A stretch of DNA of 64,000 bases from Streptomyces xylophagus. Lineage in GTDB: Bacteria; Actinomycetota; Actinomycetes; Streptomycetales; Streptomycetaceae. Positions 1 through 10,161 of the stretch are shown one piece after another (the first letter of the stretch is position 1; the number at the start of each line of letters is the position of its first letter). The position numbers were made by a program, and so were the translations under genes. The notes beneath the pieces are model-generated. The model was not told the origin of the DNA, made no database searches, and saw nothing but the letters and a program-made list of their open reading frames with translations. The stretch covers positions 62,001 through 126,000 of the forward strand of contig NZ_JNWO01000022.1 of assembly GCF_000716435.1 (NCBI RefSeq), in the 5' to 3' direction.

Positions 1-2208
<2,208 letters not shown>

Positions 2209-2225
2209 AAGCGCATTACCGTAGG

Positions 2226-2254
2226 GGGGCAGGCTGCGGACACCGGCCTGCCCC
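2226..2254 (+). terminator. Hairpin after pullulanase gene
   Basis: Perfect 9-bp arms (GGGGCAGGC / GCCTGCCCC) with an 11-base loop, 18 bases past the stop codon. There is no U tract, which is usual for high-GC actinobacterial terminators. Confidence 0.6.
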
Positions 2255-2284
2255 TCCGGTGTGTCAAAGGGCCAGGTCTGACAA

Positions 2285-3904
2285 ATGGACGTCAACGGCA
2301 AACTGACGCACGCGACCGTGCTGCTCGTGGACGACGAGCCCGCGAGCCGGTTCGCGGTCGAGAGTGTGCTGAGCCGTGCCGGACATCGGGTCCTCGCGGT
2401 CGGCAGCGGCGCCGAGGCGCTGGACGAACTCGACGCGCGGCTGCGCAAGGGCAATCTGCCCGACGTGGCCCTGATCGACGTGCACCTGCCGGACATGAGC
2501 GGGTTCGAACTGTGCCGGCTGCTCAAGGAGCGGCCGCGCATGGCGGGCCTGCCGGTCGTGCACGTCTCGGCCCTCGCCGCACCCCCGAGCGACCGCTGCC
2601 CGGCACTCGACGCGGGCGACGAGGCCTATCTGACCGTGCCCGCGGAGCCCGAGGAGATCGAGGCGGCGGTCCGGGCCGCGGTCCGCACCGCCCGGCTGCG
2701 GGCCGACGACCAGGCGCTCGTCCAGCGGCTGACCCTGCTGTCGGAGATGATCGTCACCATCCAGGCCGCGCGCTCCCTCCAGGAACTCGTCGACGTCGCC
2801 GCCGACGGCACCGCACGGCTCACCGGCACCCCCGCCGCCGTGTTCGTCCTCGACCGGGACGACGAGCTGTACCGCGGCCTTCCCCGGGACCGCACCTCGG
2901 TCGCGCTGCCGGACGCGGGGGCCGACCGGACCGTGGCCCGGCTGCTGCGGCGGCTCTCGCAGGGGCAGTCCGGGGTGCAGATCACCACGGTGCCCGCGCC
3001 GCTGTGGCCCACCGGGTTCTTCCGGCCCGGCGTGGAGCACGACGCCCGGCTGGCGCTGGTCCTCACCCAGGAGGGCCGGGCGCCGGTCTGTCTCGCCGCC
3101 CCCACCCGCGGGCTGCGCCGGGTGGGCCCCGAGGCCGAGGCACTGCTGGCGCAACTCGCCCAGGCCACCGCGCTCGCCGCCGAGCCGCTCCTCATGTACC
3201 AGGTCGAACGCCGGGTCGCCCTCACCCTCCAGCGCAGCTTCCTGCCCAAGCCGAACCGGCTGCCCGAACTCCCGGGCGTGAACGCCGCCGTGCGGTACGT
3301 GCCCGCGTCGCAGGACACCGAGATCGGCGGCGACTTCTACGCCGTCCTGCGGGTAGCCGGGGGAGTGCTCTTCGCGGTCGGCGACGTCGTCGGGCACTCG
3401 CTGGAAGCGGCCACCGTCATGGTGGAGATACGGCACGCGCTGCGCGCCTACTGCGTCGACGAGAGCGACCCGAGCGTGCTCGCCGAGCGGCTGGACCGGA
3501 TGCTCCAGCACTACCACCCGGAGACCACGGCCACCGTCTGCCTGGCCATGGTCGCCCCGGACACCGGGCGCACGCTCATCTCCAACTCGGGCCACATCCC
3601 GCCGCTGATCATCCGGGACAGCGGCAGCGCCGACTACGCCAAGGCGGCCGGCCCGCTGCTCGGGGTGGGCCTGCCCCATCCGCCGCCCACCGAACTCTTC
3701 CTCGAACCCACCGACCGGCTCCTCATGGTCACCGACGGCCTCATCGAGACCCGCGGCACGGACCTCTCCGTCTCGATGGAACAGCTCCGCGCGGCCGCCT
3801 CCGGCGCCCTGCCCGGCCTGGAAGCACTCTGCGACACCCTCCTCGACTGCTTCGGCACGGACCCGGACGACGACATCGCGTTGCTGGCGGTACGGCTAGG
3901 GTGA
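2285..3904 (+). CDS. Response-regulator / SpoIIE-type PP2C serine phosphatase
   Basis: Single-chain signalling protein of 539 residues. Residues 10-100 are a CheY-like receiver (LLVDDEP at 13-19, phospho-acceptor Asp65 in IDVHLPDMSG). Residues 150-300 resemble a GAF-type sensor. Residues 305-539 are a PP2C/SpoIIE phosphatase with metal-binding motifs IGGDFYAV (Asp350), GDVVGHS, NSGHIPP and a C-terminal DDDIALLAVRLG. Proteins of this build usually dephosphorylate anti-sigma-factor antagonists, with the receiver gating activity. Nothing adjacent encodes an obvious anti-sigma or antagonist, so the target is unknown. The gene may be cotranscribed with the small downstream tautomerase gene (32-base gap). 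Confidence 0.9.
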   Translation: MDVNGKLTHATVLLVDDEPASRFAVESVLSRAGHRVLAVGSGAEALDELDARLRKGNLPDVALIDVHLPDMSGFELCRLLKERPRMAGLPVVHVSALAAPPSDRCPALDAGDEAYLTVPAEPEEIEAAVRAAVRTARLRADDQALVQRLTLLSEMIVTIQAARSLQELVDVAADGTARLTGTPAAVFVLDRDDELYRGLPRDRTSVALPDAGADRTVARLLRRLSQGQSGVQITTVPAPLWPTGFFRPGVEHDARLALVLTQEGRAPVCLAAPTRGLRRVGPEAEALLAQLAQATALAAEPLLMYQVERRVALTLQRSFLPKPNRLPELPGVNAAVRYVPASQDTEIGGDFYAVLRVAGGVLFAVGDVVGHSLEAATVMVEIRHALRAYCVDESDPSVLAERLDRMLQHYHPETTATVCLAMVAPDTGRTLISNSGHIPPLIIRDSGSADYAKAAGPLLGVGLPHPPPTELFLEPTDRLLMVTDGLIETRGTDLSVSMEQLRAAASGALPGLEALCDTLLDCFGTDPDDDIALLAVRLG

Positions 3905-3936
3905 GCCCGTTGTCGGTTCAGAAACAGGAGTGACCC

Positions 3937-4293
3937 ATGCCGCAGATCACCGTCGACCACTCCCACACGATCTCGTTCGACCAGGACGGTTTCGCCCGCG
4001 CGCTGCACCAGGCGGTGGTCGAGATCGCGGCCGCGAAGCCGGAGGCGTGCAAGACCCAGTTCCGCCCGAGCGAGTACACGGCCTTCGGCTACGAGGGTCT
4101 CGACGAGCTGGGACACACCGTCGTCCACGTCACCCTCGGCCTGCTCGCCGGGCGCACCGAGGAGACCAAGGCCAGGCTCACCGAGAAGGTCCTGGAACTC
4201 CTCCGCGAGTACATCGACGAGGACGGTTCCGTCCTGCACGCCTCCGCCGAGGTACGCGAACTCGACGCGTCCTACCGCAAGTTCGAGCGCTGA
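3937..4293 (+). CDS. 5-carboxymethyl-2-hydroxymuconate delta-isomerase family protein
   Basis: Small (118 aa) tautomerase-superfamily protein. The family isomerises 5-carboxymethyl-2-hydroxymuconate in homoprotocatechuate breakdown using the N-terminal proline as general base; Pro2 is present right after the initiator Met (MPQITVDHS), so processing would expose it. The central TAFGYEG and HVTLGLLAGR segments match the family. A good ribosome site (ACAGGAGTGA) precedes the ATG. No other homoprotocatechuate genes are nearby, so the physiological substrate is uncertain. Confidence 0.8.
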   Translation: MPQITVDHSHTISFDQDGFARALHQAVVEIAAAKPEACKTQFRPSEYTAFGYEGLDELGHTVVHVTLGLLAGRTEETKARLTEKVLELLREYIDEDGSVLHASAEVRELDASYRKFER

Positions 4294-4296
4294 GGC

Positions 4297-4986
4297 CTAC
4301 GACGCCAGAGCGACCAGCCGGACGACGAGGTCGGTGAACGGCCCGTCGCCCGGCTCGTTCCGGAGCGACTCGCGCAGCAGCGCGGCCAGTTCCTCGTCGT
4401 AGGCCGCGCTGACCGCCGCCAACGCCCCGAAGTCGTGCACGAGTTGGCGTTCCAGATCGGCGCGCGGGATGCGCCGGCCGTCCAGCCAGATCAGCGCCGT
4501 CGACTCGACCAGCGAGATCCACGAGCGGATCATCAACTCCAGCCGGACGGGCGGGTCTTGAACCTTCATGTGGGACAGGATCTGGAGGTACGCGGCCTGC
4601 CGCACCCCGTCGACGAGGGCGTTGGTGGTGGACGAACCGAACGCCGGACCGCCGCGCATCAGCGCCGCGAAACCGGGCCCGTGGTCGTCCACGAAGTCGA
4701 AGAACCGGCCCATGGCCCGCAGCAGCCGTCCCCCCAGCGAGCCCTCCTCGGCGACCACGAACCGCCCGGCGAGATCGTCCGAGGCACGCTGCAACGCGGC
4801 CTCGTACAGGCTGAGTTTGCCGGGGAAGTAGTGATAGACGAGCGGCCGGGAAATCCCGGCGGCCGCGGCTATCTCGTCGATGGAGACCTCGTCGGGCGAG
4901 CGGTGGCTGAACAGGTCGAGAGCGACGCCGATCAACTGCTGCCGCCGTTCCTCGACTCCCATCCTGCGGCGAACCCCGGTACTCAT
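4297..4986 (-). CDS. TetR-family transcriptional regulator
   Basis: 229 residues. The N-terminal helix-turn-helix (residues 15-60) is classic: RRQQLIGVALDLF, then DEIAAAAGISRPLVYHYFPGKL. The C-terminal half is a variable ligand-binding domain. It ends 4 bases from the convergent tautomerase gene and lies 69 bases downstream of the ferredoxin-reductase gene on the same strand. In actinobacteria such TetR genes commonly accompany the ferredoxin reductase / metal-dependent hydrolase pair found just upstream, so it probably controls those two genes; this is inference from position. Confidence 0.88.
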   Translation of the reverse strand: MSTGVRRRMGVEERRQQLIGVALDLFSHRSPDEVSIDEIAAAAGISRPLVYHYFPGKLSLYEAALQRASDDLAGRFVVAEEGSLGGRLLRAMGRFFDFVDDHGPGFAALMRGGPAFGSSTTNALVDGVRQAAYLQILSHMKVQDPPVRLELMIRSWISLVESTALIWLDGRRIPRADLERQLVHDFGALAAVSAAYDEELAALLRESLRNEPGDGPFTDLVVRLVALAS

Positions 4987-5055
4987 GCGAACACCTTACC
5001 GATCTGTTCCGGCCCCGAACGGACCGGACCGACCAGGGTTGCTCACATCACCCCA

Positions 5056-6084
5056 TCACAGATCCAACACCAGACGCTCACTTCGGGCCCGTGACACGCA
5101 GATCAACATCGAGTCGGCCCGCTCCGCATCGGTCAGCAACTCGTCCCGGTGCTCCACTTCCCCTTCCAGCACCCGCTGTTGACAGGTCCCGCAGAAGCCC
5201 TGCTCGCAGGAGTAGAGGGTGTTCGGCAGCTCCGCGCGGACGGCGGCGAGGACGGTGGAGTCGGCGGGCACGGTCAACGTCCGCCCGCTGCGCCGGAGTT
5301 CGACCTCGAAGGCCTGACCGTCCGCCGAGGCTCGGGGCGCGAAACGTTCGAGGCGCACCTCCGGGATACGTTCCGCGACGGCCGCCATGAGCCCCTCGGG
5401 CCCGCAGCAGTACACGACGGCCCCCTCGGGTACGTCCGCCAACTCCCCGTCCAGATCCGGCAGTCCGCTCACGACGGTCACCCGGCCCCCACTGCCGAGC
5501 TCCTCGACCTCCGCCAGGAACGGCATCGACTCCCGTGTCCGACCGGCGTACAGCAGCCGCCAGTCGGCGCCCTCCGGCAGTGCCCGCAGCATCGGCAGGA
5601 CCGGGGTGATCCCGATGCCCCCGGCGACGAAGACATACGCGGGTGCTTTGACGAGCGGGAACCGGTTCCGCGGCCCCCGTACCTCCAACTCCGCGCCAAC
5701 CTCCACCTGTTCGTGCACCTCGCGCGACCCGCCCCGCCCGTCCTCGACCAGCCGCGTCGCGACCGTGTACGACGAGGTGTCCGCCGGGTCCCCGCACAGC
5801 GAGTACTGCCGCACCAGCCCCGAAGGCAGCACCAGATCGATGTGCGCCCCGGGCTCCCAGCGCGGCAAGTCCCGACCTTCCAGCCGCAGTTGTACGACCC
5901 CGTCGGCGACCGTCTCCCGCGCGGCGACCCGCAGTCGCAGTGCCCGTGAGCGCGGCCGGCCGGAGATCGGCGGGTCCAGGGCGGGCAGCGGCCACAGCGG
6001 TGAGACCCGCACCCGGCGCCGCAGCGCGCGCCGGGTCAGCAGTGCGGCACCGGCCAGCACCGCGACCGTGAGCGGCTTCGGCAC
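5056..6084 (-). CDS. Ferredoxin reductase (FAD/NAD domain plus plant-type 2Fe-2S domain)
   Basis: 342 residues from a GTG whose first base overlaps the upstream gene's TAG stop (TAGTG), an arrangement that implies translational coupling. Order of domains: a short N-terminal hydrophobic stretch (AVLAGAALL), an FAD-binding barrel (RQYSLCGDP), an NAD(P)-binding domain (GGIGITPVLPML, then CCGPEGLM) and a C-terminal plant-type ferredoxin with the CEQGFCGTC cluster motif and a distant fourth Cys (MLICVSRA). This is the vanillate-demethylase-reductase build. It can feed electrons from NAD(P)H to a partner oxygenase; the coupled diiron-like protein is the obvious candidate. Confidence 0.9.
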   Translation of the reverse strand: MPKPLTVAVLAGAALLTRRALRRRVRVSPLWPLPALDPPISGRPRSRALRLRVAARETVADGVVQLRLEGRDLPRWEPGAHIDLVLPSGLVRQYSLCGDPADTSSYTVATRLVEDGRGGSREVHEQVEVGAELEVRGPRNRFPLVKAPAYVFVAGGIGITPVLPMLRALPEGADWRLLYAGRTRESMPFLAEVEELGSGGRVTVVSGLPDLDGELADVPEGAVVYCCGPEGLMAAVAERIPEVRLERFAPRASADGQAFEVELRRSGRTLTVPADSTVLAAVRAELPNTLYSCEQGFCGTCQQRVLEGEVEHRDELLTDAERADSMLICVSRARSERLVLDL

Positions 6085-6950
6085 TACTCCGCCCTCTTCT
6101 CGGCGGCGACCGCCGCGGGCGAGGACGCCAGATAGGCGACGGCCTGCTCGGTGCTGCCCTCCTGCGAGGGGTGGTAGGCGCGGCTCAGATAGCGCGGTAT
6201 GGACCTGAGCATGTCCCCGGTGGCGGGCAGGGTGCCGCGCCTTCCGGCGACGTAGAAGTCCTTGAAGCTCGCGTGGGCGTCGACGAGGGTCGGGTCGTTC
6301 GCCATGAAGAAGCGGGCCCCGCGCTGCCACAGGAACATCAGCGCGGCGAACGCGGTGGCCCAGGTCCGGGCGCGCCGCCGGTAGCTGCCGTCGACGTGCG
6401 TGAACAGGTCGAAGGCGACGGACCGGTGCTCGACCTCCTCGGCGCCGTGCCAGCGCAGCAGGTCCAGCATGGTCGGATCGGCGCCGCGCCGGTCCAACTC
6501 CTCGGCGTTCAGCACCCAGTTGCCGAGGAAGGCGGTGTAGTGCTCGATCGCCGCGATGATGGCGACCCGCTCCAGCAGCCACCACTTGCGCGCCTTTCCG
6601 GGCGGCAGCGTGCGGTCGCCGAGCAGCTTCTCGAAGAACCAGTCGACCTGCGCGGTGTACGGCGTCGGGTCGAGGCCCAGCTCCTTCAGATGCGGCAGCA
6701 CCTCGTCGTGGGCCTGGGAGTGCATCGCCTCCTGGCCGATGAACCCGATCACGTCCGCGCGCAGTCGTTCGTCCCGGATGAGGGGCAGCACCTGCTTGTA
6801 GACGTGCACGAACCACCGCTCACCGGCGGGCAGCAGCAGATGCAACACGTTGATCGTGTGCGTGGTGAACGGATCGCCGGGCACCCAGTGCAGCGGGGTG
6901 CCCTCCCAGGAGAAGGACACCTTCCGGGCCTTGAGCGGGGTGTTAGACAT
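6084..6950 (-). CDS. Ferritin-like 'metal-dependent hydrolase' (PF10118 family)
   Basis: 288 residues. The helical sequence carries evenly spaced acidic/His motifs that look like a diiron ferritin-like centre: GQEAMHSQAH, AIEHYTAF and WHGAEEVEHRSVAFD. The family is annotated as metal-dependent hydrolase, but the motif pattern is more like a diiron oxidase or desaturase. The next gene starts inside its stop codon and encodes a 2Fe-2S reductase, which supports an oxygenase-like role. The substrate is not evident. A hairpin between it and the upstream gene suggests it has its own promoter. Confidence 0.82.
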   Translation of the reverse strand: MSNTPLKARKVSFSWEGTPLHWVPGDPFTTHTINVLHLLLPAGERWFVHVYKQVLPLIRDERLRADVIGFIGQEAMHSQAHDEVLPHLKELGLDPTPYTAQVDWFFEKLLGDRTLPPGKARKWWLLERVAIIAAIEHYTAFLGNWVLNAEELDRRGADPTMLDLLRWHGAEEVEHRSVAFDLFTHVDGSYRRRARTWATAFAALMFLWQRGARFFMANDPTLVDAHASFKDFYVAGRRGTLPATGDMLRSIPRYLSRAYHPSQEGSTEQAVAYLASSPAAVAAEKRAE

Positions 6951-6971
6951 GGCGTCAATGTACTGACGGGT

Positions 6972-7002
6972 AAGTCCCCGGGGAACCCTTGTGCGGGGAC
7001 TT
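6972..7002 (-). terminator. Short hairpin between 7041 gene and hydrolase gene
   Basis: Inverted repeat with 8-bp arms (AAGTCCCC / GGGGACTT) and a 15-base loop, 39 bases beyond the stop codon of the sigma-like membrane protein gene. It is plausible as a terminator, but the loop is long. Confidence 0.4.
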
Positions 7003-7040
7003 GTTGACGCAGGTGTCAGCTAGCGCGGTCGGTCGGGTGT

Positions 7041-8960
7041 TTAACGGAGCCCGGAGATCGTCCTGCCGTCGTCCAACGTCCCCTTCAACTCGGCCTGAAC
7101 ACCCTGCTTGGTCTTCACGGCGAGCAGTGCACCCCGAGCCGAGCCATCGACCCCACCCGCCGCACTGATCGACTCCGTGCCCTTACTCCCCGCGGCCAGC
7201 AGATACCAGTTGCCCGCCGCCGACTTCCACAGCACTCCGGCCAGCACCTGCGGGTCCCGCGCCCCGCACGCCGCCACGTCCTGCGCCTTCGCGACGACCG
7301 CGCCGTACGTCCCGCCCGGCGTGTGGAACTGCGCCAGCACCCGCTCGCCGCCGCCCCGCCAGGTCTCGGCCCGCGTGCACACCCAGGCCGCCGCGCCGCT
7401 CGCGTCGGGCAGCGGCTGCTCGGCGTACTGCCAGGCGTTCACGGACCGTACGCCGAGGGAGCGCAGCGCCCCGAGGGAGCAGGCGAAGGGCGCCCAGGCG
7501 TGCTGCGTCGCCGCTCCGGACACCTCGTGGGCCGACCCGGGCCGGCCGGCGGTGAGATGCGCCGGGACCAGCTCGCCGAGGTCGCTCATCAGACGGACGC
7601 CGGTGTCGTCGGTCAGCTGGAGCACGTTCCACGACGTGCACGCGCCGGTCTGCTGCGCGGGGCTGGCCAGCGGCGAGGTGATCCCGTCCGTGAGGGTCAT
7701 GGGCAGCGCGCCGGCGTTCGGCTTCTGCAGGTCCCGCTCGGCCGCCTTCGTCACCCAAGGGGCCGTCAGATAGCGGACGTTGCCGTCGGCCCGGTCCAGG
7801 ACCACCGCGTTCGCCTCGGACCCGGTCGCGCCGTCGACGCGCGCGAAGTCCAGCGCCGCGCCCTTCGTGCCGTCCTTCGGTTCGGCGTAACGGGCGATGC
7901 GCAGACCGTCGTAGAGGATCACCACGCGCGCGTTGTCGACCGTGCCCGCGTACAGGAGTTGGGGCGGTCCCGCCGGGCCGCCGGAGGGGGTGCCGGGGGT
8001 TGCCGAGACCTGGACGGACTCGCCGGGGCGGGCCCAGACGGCGAGGGCGCGGCGCAGCAGGGCGGTGTCCTTGGTGAGGTCGCCGCGGGCGGGCCAGACG
8101 GAGAAGTCCTTGCGTGCGGACACCTCCCACGCGGTGGGCGCGATCCTGGTCAACTTGCCGGGATTCAGGGCGGCTTCGGCGGCCGGGTTCTCCGCGTACG
8201 CGGGTGCGGCGGCGCCGTCCGGGCCCCAGCCGCCGCCGGGCAACGCGAGCAGCGCACCGCACACGGCGACGGCCGCCGCGGCGGCGAGCGCGGCCTTGCC
8301 GTGCTGACGGCGGCGCATCAGGTCGGTGGGCCGGGCGTGCAGCGAACAGGGGTCGAACTCGGGGGAGTCGAGCAACTCGTACCGCACGGGCGCCTCGTCG
8401 GCCTCGCGCAGCGCCGCGTCCACCTCGTCGACGCCGGCCGCCGCCAGCACCCTGCGTACGTCGCCGTCGGACAGCTTCTCCAGGCCGCGCAGCACGTACA
8501 CCGCACGGGCCGGTCCTGACAGGGCCGACAGCCGCTGGTCCAGGGCGAGTTCGTCGGCGCCGCCCGAGCGCGGGAAGAGCCGTAGCCCACGCACCTGGGG
8601 GAGCAGCGGCGGGAGTTGGGAGCGCTTGGGCCATGCCCGGAACGTCAGGGGCAGCCCCGCCTCCAGTGCCGTACGCACGACCTGGAGGCGGACGAAGGCG
8701 TAGCCGGGGTCGCCGTCGCGGCCGGTCGACTGGGCCGGGATCACCGACGCCGACGCGCGGCCCCTGGGCAGGGCGCGCTGGGTGAGGGCGTGGGCGGTCA
8801 GGACGCGCCGGTTGCGGCCGAGGCTCGGGGGGAGCACCAGATAGGCGAGCCGGACGAGCCGTGGATAGTGCTCGACGAGCGCGGCCTCGGCCTGTTCGAC
8901 ATCGACGACCGGGTCGGTGGGTGAAGCTGCGGGGCGCTTGGCGACATCCTGTGACTGCAC
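7041..8960 (-). CDS. Membrane protein with degenerate sigma-factor-like N-terminus and large extracytoplasmic domain
   Basis: About 639 residues. The N-terminal 210 residues resemble sigma-70 regions: LVEHYPRLVRLAYLVLP (region-2-like) and LSALSGPARAVYVLRGLEKLSDGDV (region-4-like with a helix-turn-helix-type segment). A hydrophobic span (KAALAAAAAVAVCGALLAL) follows after a basic RRRQHGK, so one membrane segment is predicted near residue 225. The remaining ~390 residues lie outside the cell and carry several cysteines (ACTSWN, FACSLG, WVCTRAE, VAACGARD). A GTG at 8960 is chosen because the only longer start is TTG; no clear ribosome site is visible. No exact function can be assigned. Confidence 0.75.
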   Translation of the reverse strand: MQSQDVAKRPAASPTDPVVDVEQAEAALVEHYPRLVRLAYLVLPPSLGRNRRVLTAHALTQRALPRGRASASVIPAQSTGRDGDPGYAFVRLQVVRTALEAGLPLTFRAWPKRSQLPPLLPQVRGLRLFPRSGGADELALDQRLSALSGPARAVYVLRGLEKLSDGDVRRVLAAAGVDEVDAALREADEAPVRYELLDSPEFDPCSLHARPTDLMRRRQHGKAALAAAAAVAVCGALLALPGGGWGPDGAAAPAYAENPAAEAALNPGKLTRIAPTAWEVSARKDFSVWPARGDLTKDTALLRRALAVWARPGESVQVSATPGTPSGGPAGPPQLLYAGTVDNARVVILYDGLRIARYAEPKDGTKGAALDFARVDGATGSEANAVVLDRADGNVRYLTAPWVTKAAERDLQKPNAGALPMTLTDGITSPLASPAQQTGACTSWNVLQLTDDTGVRLMSDLGELVPAHLTAGRPGSAHEVSGAATQHAWAPFACSLGALRSLGVRSVNAWQYAEQPLPDASGAAAWVCTRAETWRGGGERVLAQFHTPGGTYGAVVAKAQDVAACGARDPQVLAGVLWKSAAGNWYLLAAGSKGTESISAAGGVDGSARGALLAVKTKQGVQAELKGTLDDGRTISGLR

Positions 8961-9009
8961 GTTCAGCAAAACGAGCGAATGGTGAGTTGGTCACCGCCAC
9001 CCGGGCGAC

Positions 9010-9519
9010 TCAGCCCTCCGGCTCGACCAGGGCCCGCGCGTAGTTCGCCATCGACCGCTGGTAGCGCGGGAGATGAGGTGCCAGGGCGCCCAGCACGAGG
9101 GAAAGCCCCTCGCGGTCGCGGCCCAGACTGGACAGACACAGGGCGAGGCACCCGCGTACCGCGTCGTCCAACTCGTCCGAAGGTGCGTCGAGTTCGGGCG
9201 TGAGCAGTTTGACGCCCTCCTCCGCCTGCCCGATGTTCCGCAGCGAACTGGAGAGTTGGATCTTGGCCCGCCGGCCCTTGTAACCGCTCTGCTCGCTCAG
9301 CCCGAGCGCCAACGCCTCCCGGTACAGCGGAACGGCCTTGTCCGAGTGCCCGGTCGAGTCCCAGGCGCAGGCCCGCTCGAAGGGGGCCAGCGGACTGTCG
9401 TCCGGCAGCTCGGCGACGAGCGTGTCGATCACGGCCCGGAACTCGGCCGCCCTCTCCTCCGGATACTCGTCGAAGGTCGCCCAGGCGGCGGTCGTACGGT
9501 CTTCCCAGTCTTGGTCCAC
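9010..9519 (-). CDS. Tetratricopeptide-repeat protein
   Basis: 169 residues. Helical repeats such as FERACAWDSTGHSDKAVPLYREALALG and KIQLSSSLRNIGQAEEGVKLL fit the TPR pattern, so a protein-protein interaction role is likely. The GTG at 9519 is preceded by GAAGGTGG at a proper distance; an alternative GTG lies three codons upstream. It is a small conserved actinobacterial protein of unknown partner, divergent from the lipoprotein gene at 9659. Confidence 0.75.
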   Translation of the reverse strand: MDQDWEDRTTAAWATFDEYPEERAAEFRAVIDTLVAELPDDSPLAPFERACAWDSTGHSDKAVPLYREALALGLSEQSGYKGRRAKIQLSSSLRNIGQAEEGVKLLTPELDAPSDELDDAVRGCLALCLSSLGRDREGLSLVLGALAPHLPRYQRSMANYARALVEPEG

Positions 9520-9658
9520 GGGCGCCACCTTCGCACACGTGTACAGCCGATGACCATGGATTTGAGCGCGGGGCCCGTTATGGCCGTATCGAAGGAGAAG
9601 GCCCCTCGCCGGGGCCGACTGCGGCATGCTGCTGACCGGACGACCGGAGGAACGACAG

Positions 9659-10060
9659 ATGAGGCTGACCCGACCGATGCTCGCGGTGGCCGGCGCCACG
9701 GCGGCGCTGGCGCTGGTGGGCTGCGGCGCCGACACCAAGGCCGCGACCATTCCGACGGCGGCCACCGGCAGCCTGGAGAGCCTGGCGGCGAAGGTGAAGT
9801 GCACGCCCGACATCCAGACCGACGCCGACGAACTCCGCCAGGCCATCTGCAAGATGAGCTACGGCAAGTTCGTCCTCGCGACCTTCGCCACCGACCGCGG
9901 CCAGCGCGAGTGGATCAACGACGCCAAGGACTACGGCGGTTTCTACCTCGTCGGCCGCAAGTGGGTCGCCGTCGGCACCGACAAGATCGTCAAGAAGCTT
10001 CAGCTGACGCTCGGCGGCGACGAGGAGATCGGCACCGACCACTCGAAGCACACCAGCTGA
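9659..10060 (+). CDS. Small lipoprotein
   Basis: 133 residues, ATG preceded by GGAGG. The signal peptide ends in a lipobox, ALALVGC, so Cys21 or so would be lipidated and the protein anchored outside the membrane. The mature part contains WVAVGTDKIVKKLQ and a short hydrophilic end but no enzyme motif I recognise. It is followed by a strong 19-bp stem terminator shared with the convergent DUF1996 gene. Confidence 0.82.
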   Translation: MRLTRPMLAVAGATAALALVGCGADTKAATIPTAATGSLESLAAKVKCTPDIQTDADELRQAICKMSYGKFVLATFATDRGQREWINDAKDYGGFYLVGRKWVAVGTDKIVKKLQLTLGGDEEIGTDHSKHTS

Positions 10061-10092
10061 ACTCCCTTCGGGGGAAGCCCTCTTGGGGGCAC

Positions 10093-10133
10093 ACGAAAGC
10101 GGGCGGTGGGAGAATCCCACCGCCCGCTTTCGT
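10093..10133. terminator. Bidirectional terminator
   Basis: Perfect inverted repeat: 19-bp arms (left begins ACGAAAGCGGGCGG) around a GAA triloop, between the convergent lipoprotein and DUF1996 genes. Confidence 0.85.
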
Positions 10134-10161
10134 ACTACCGGGTCCTACCGGCTAACTGCGC

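Noticed and set aside
4995..5030. Imperfect palindrome (GTTC...GAAC) upstream of the TetR gene
   Set aside because: Only six of seven arm positions pair and no clear -10 overlaps it; too weak to call an operator.
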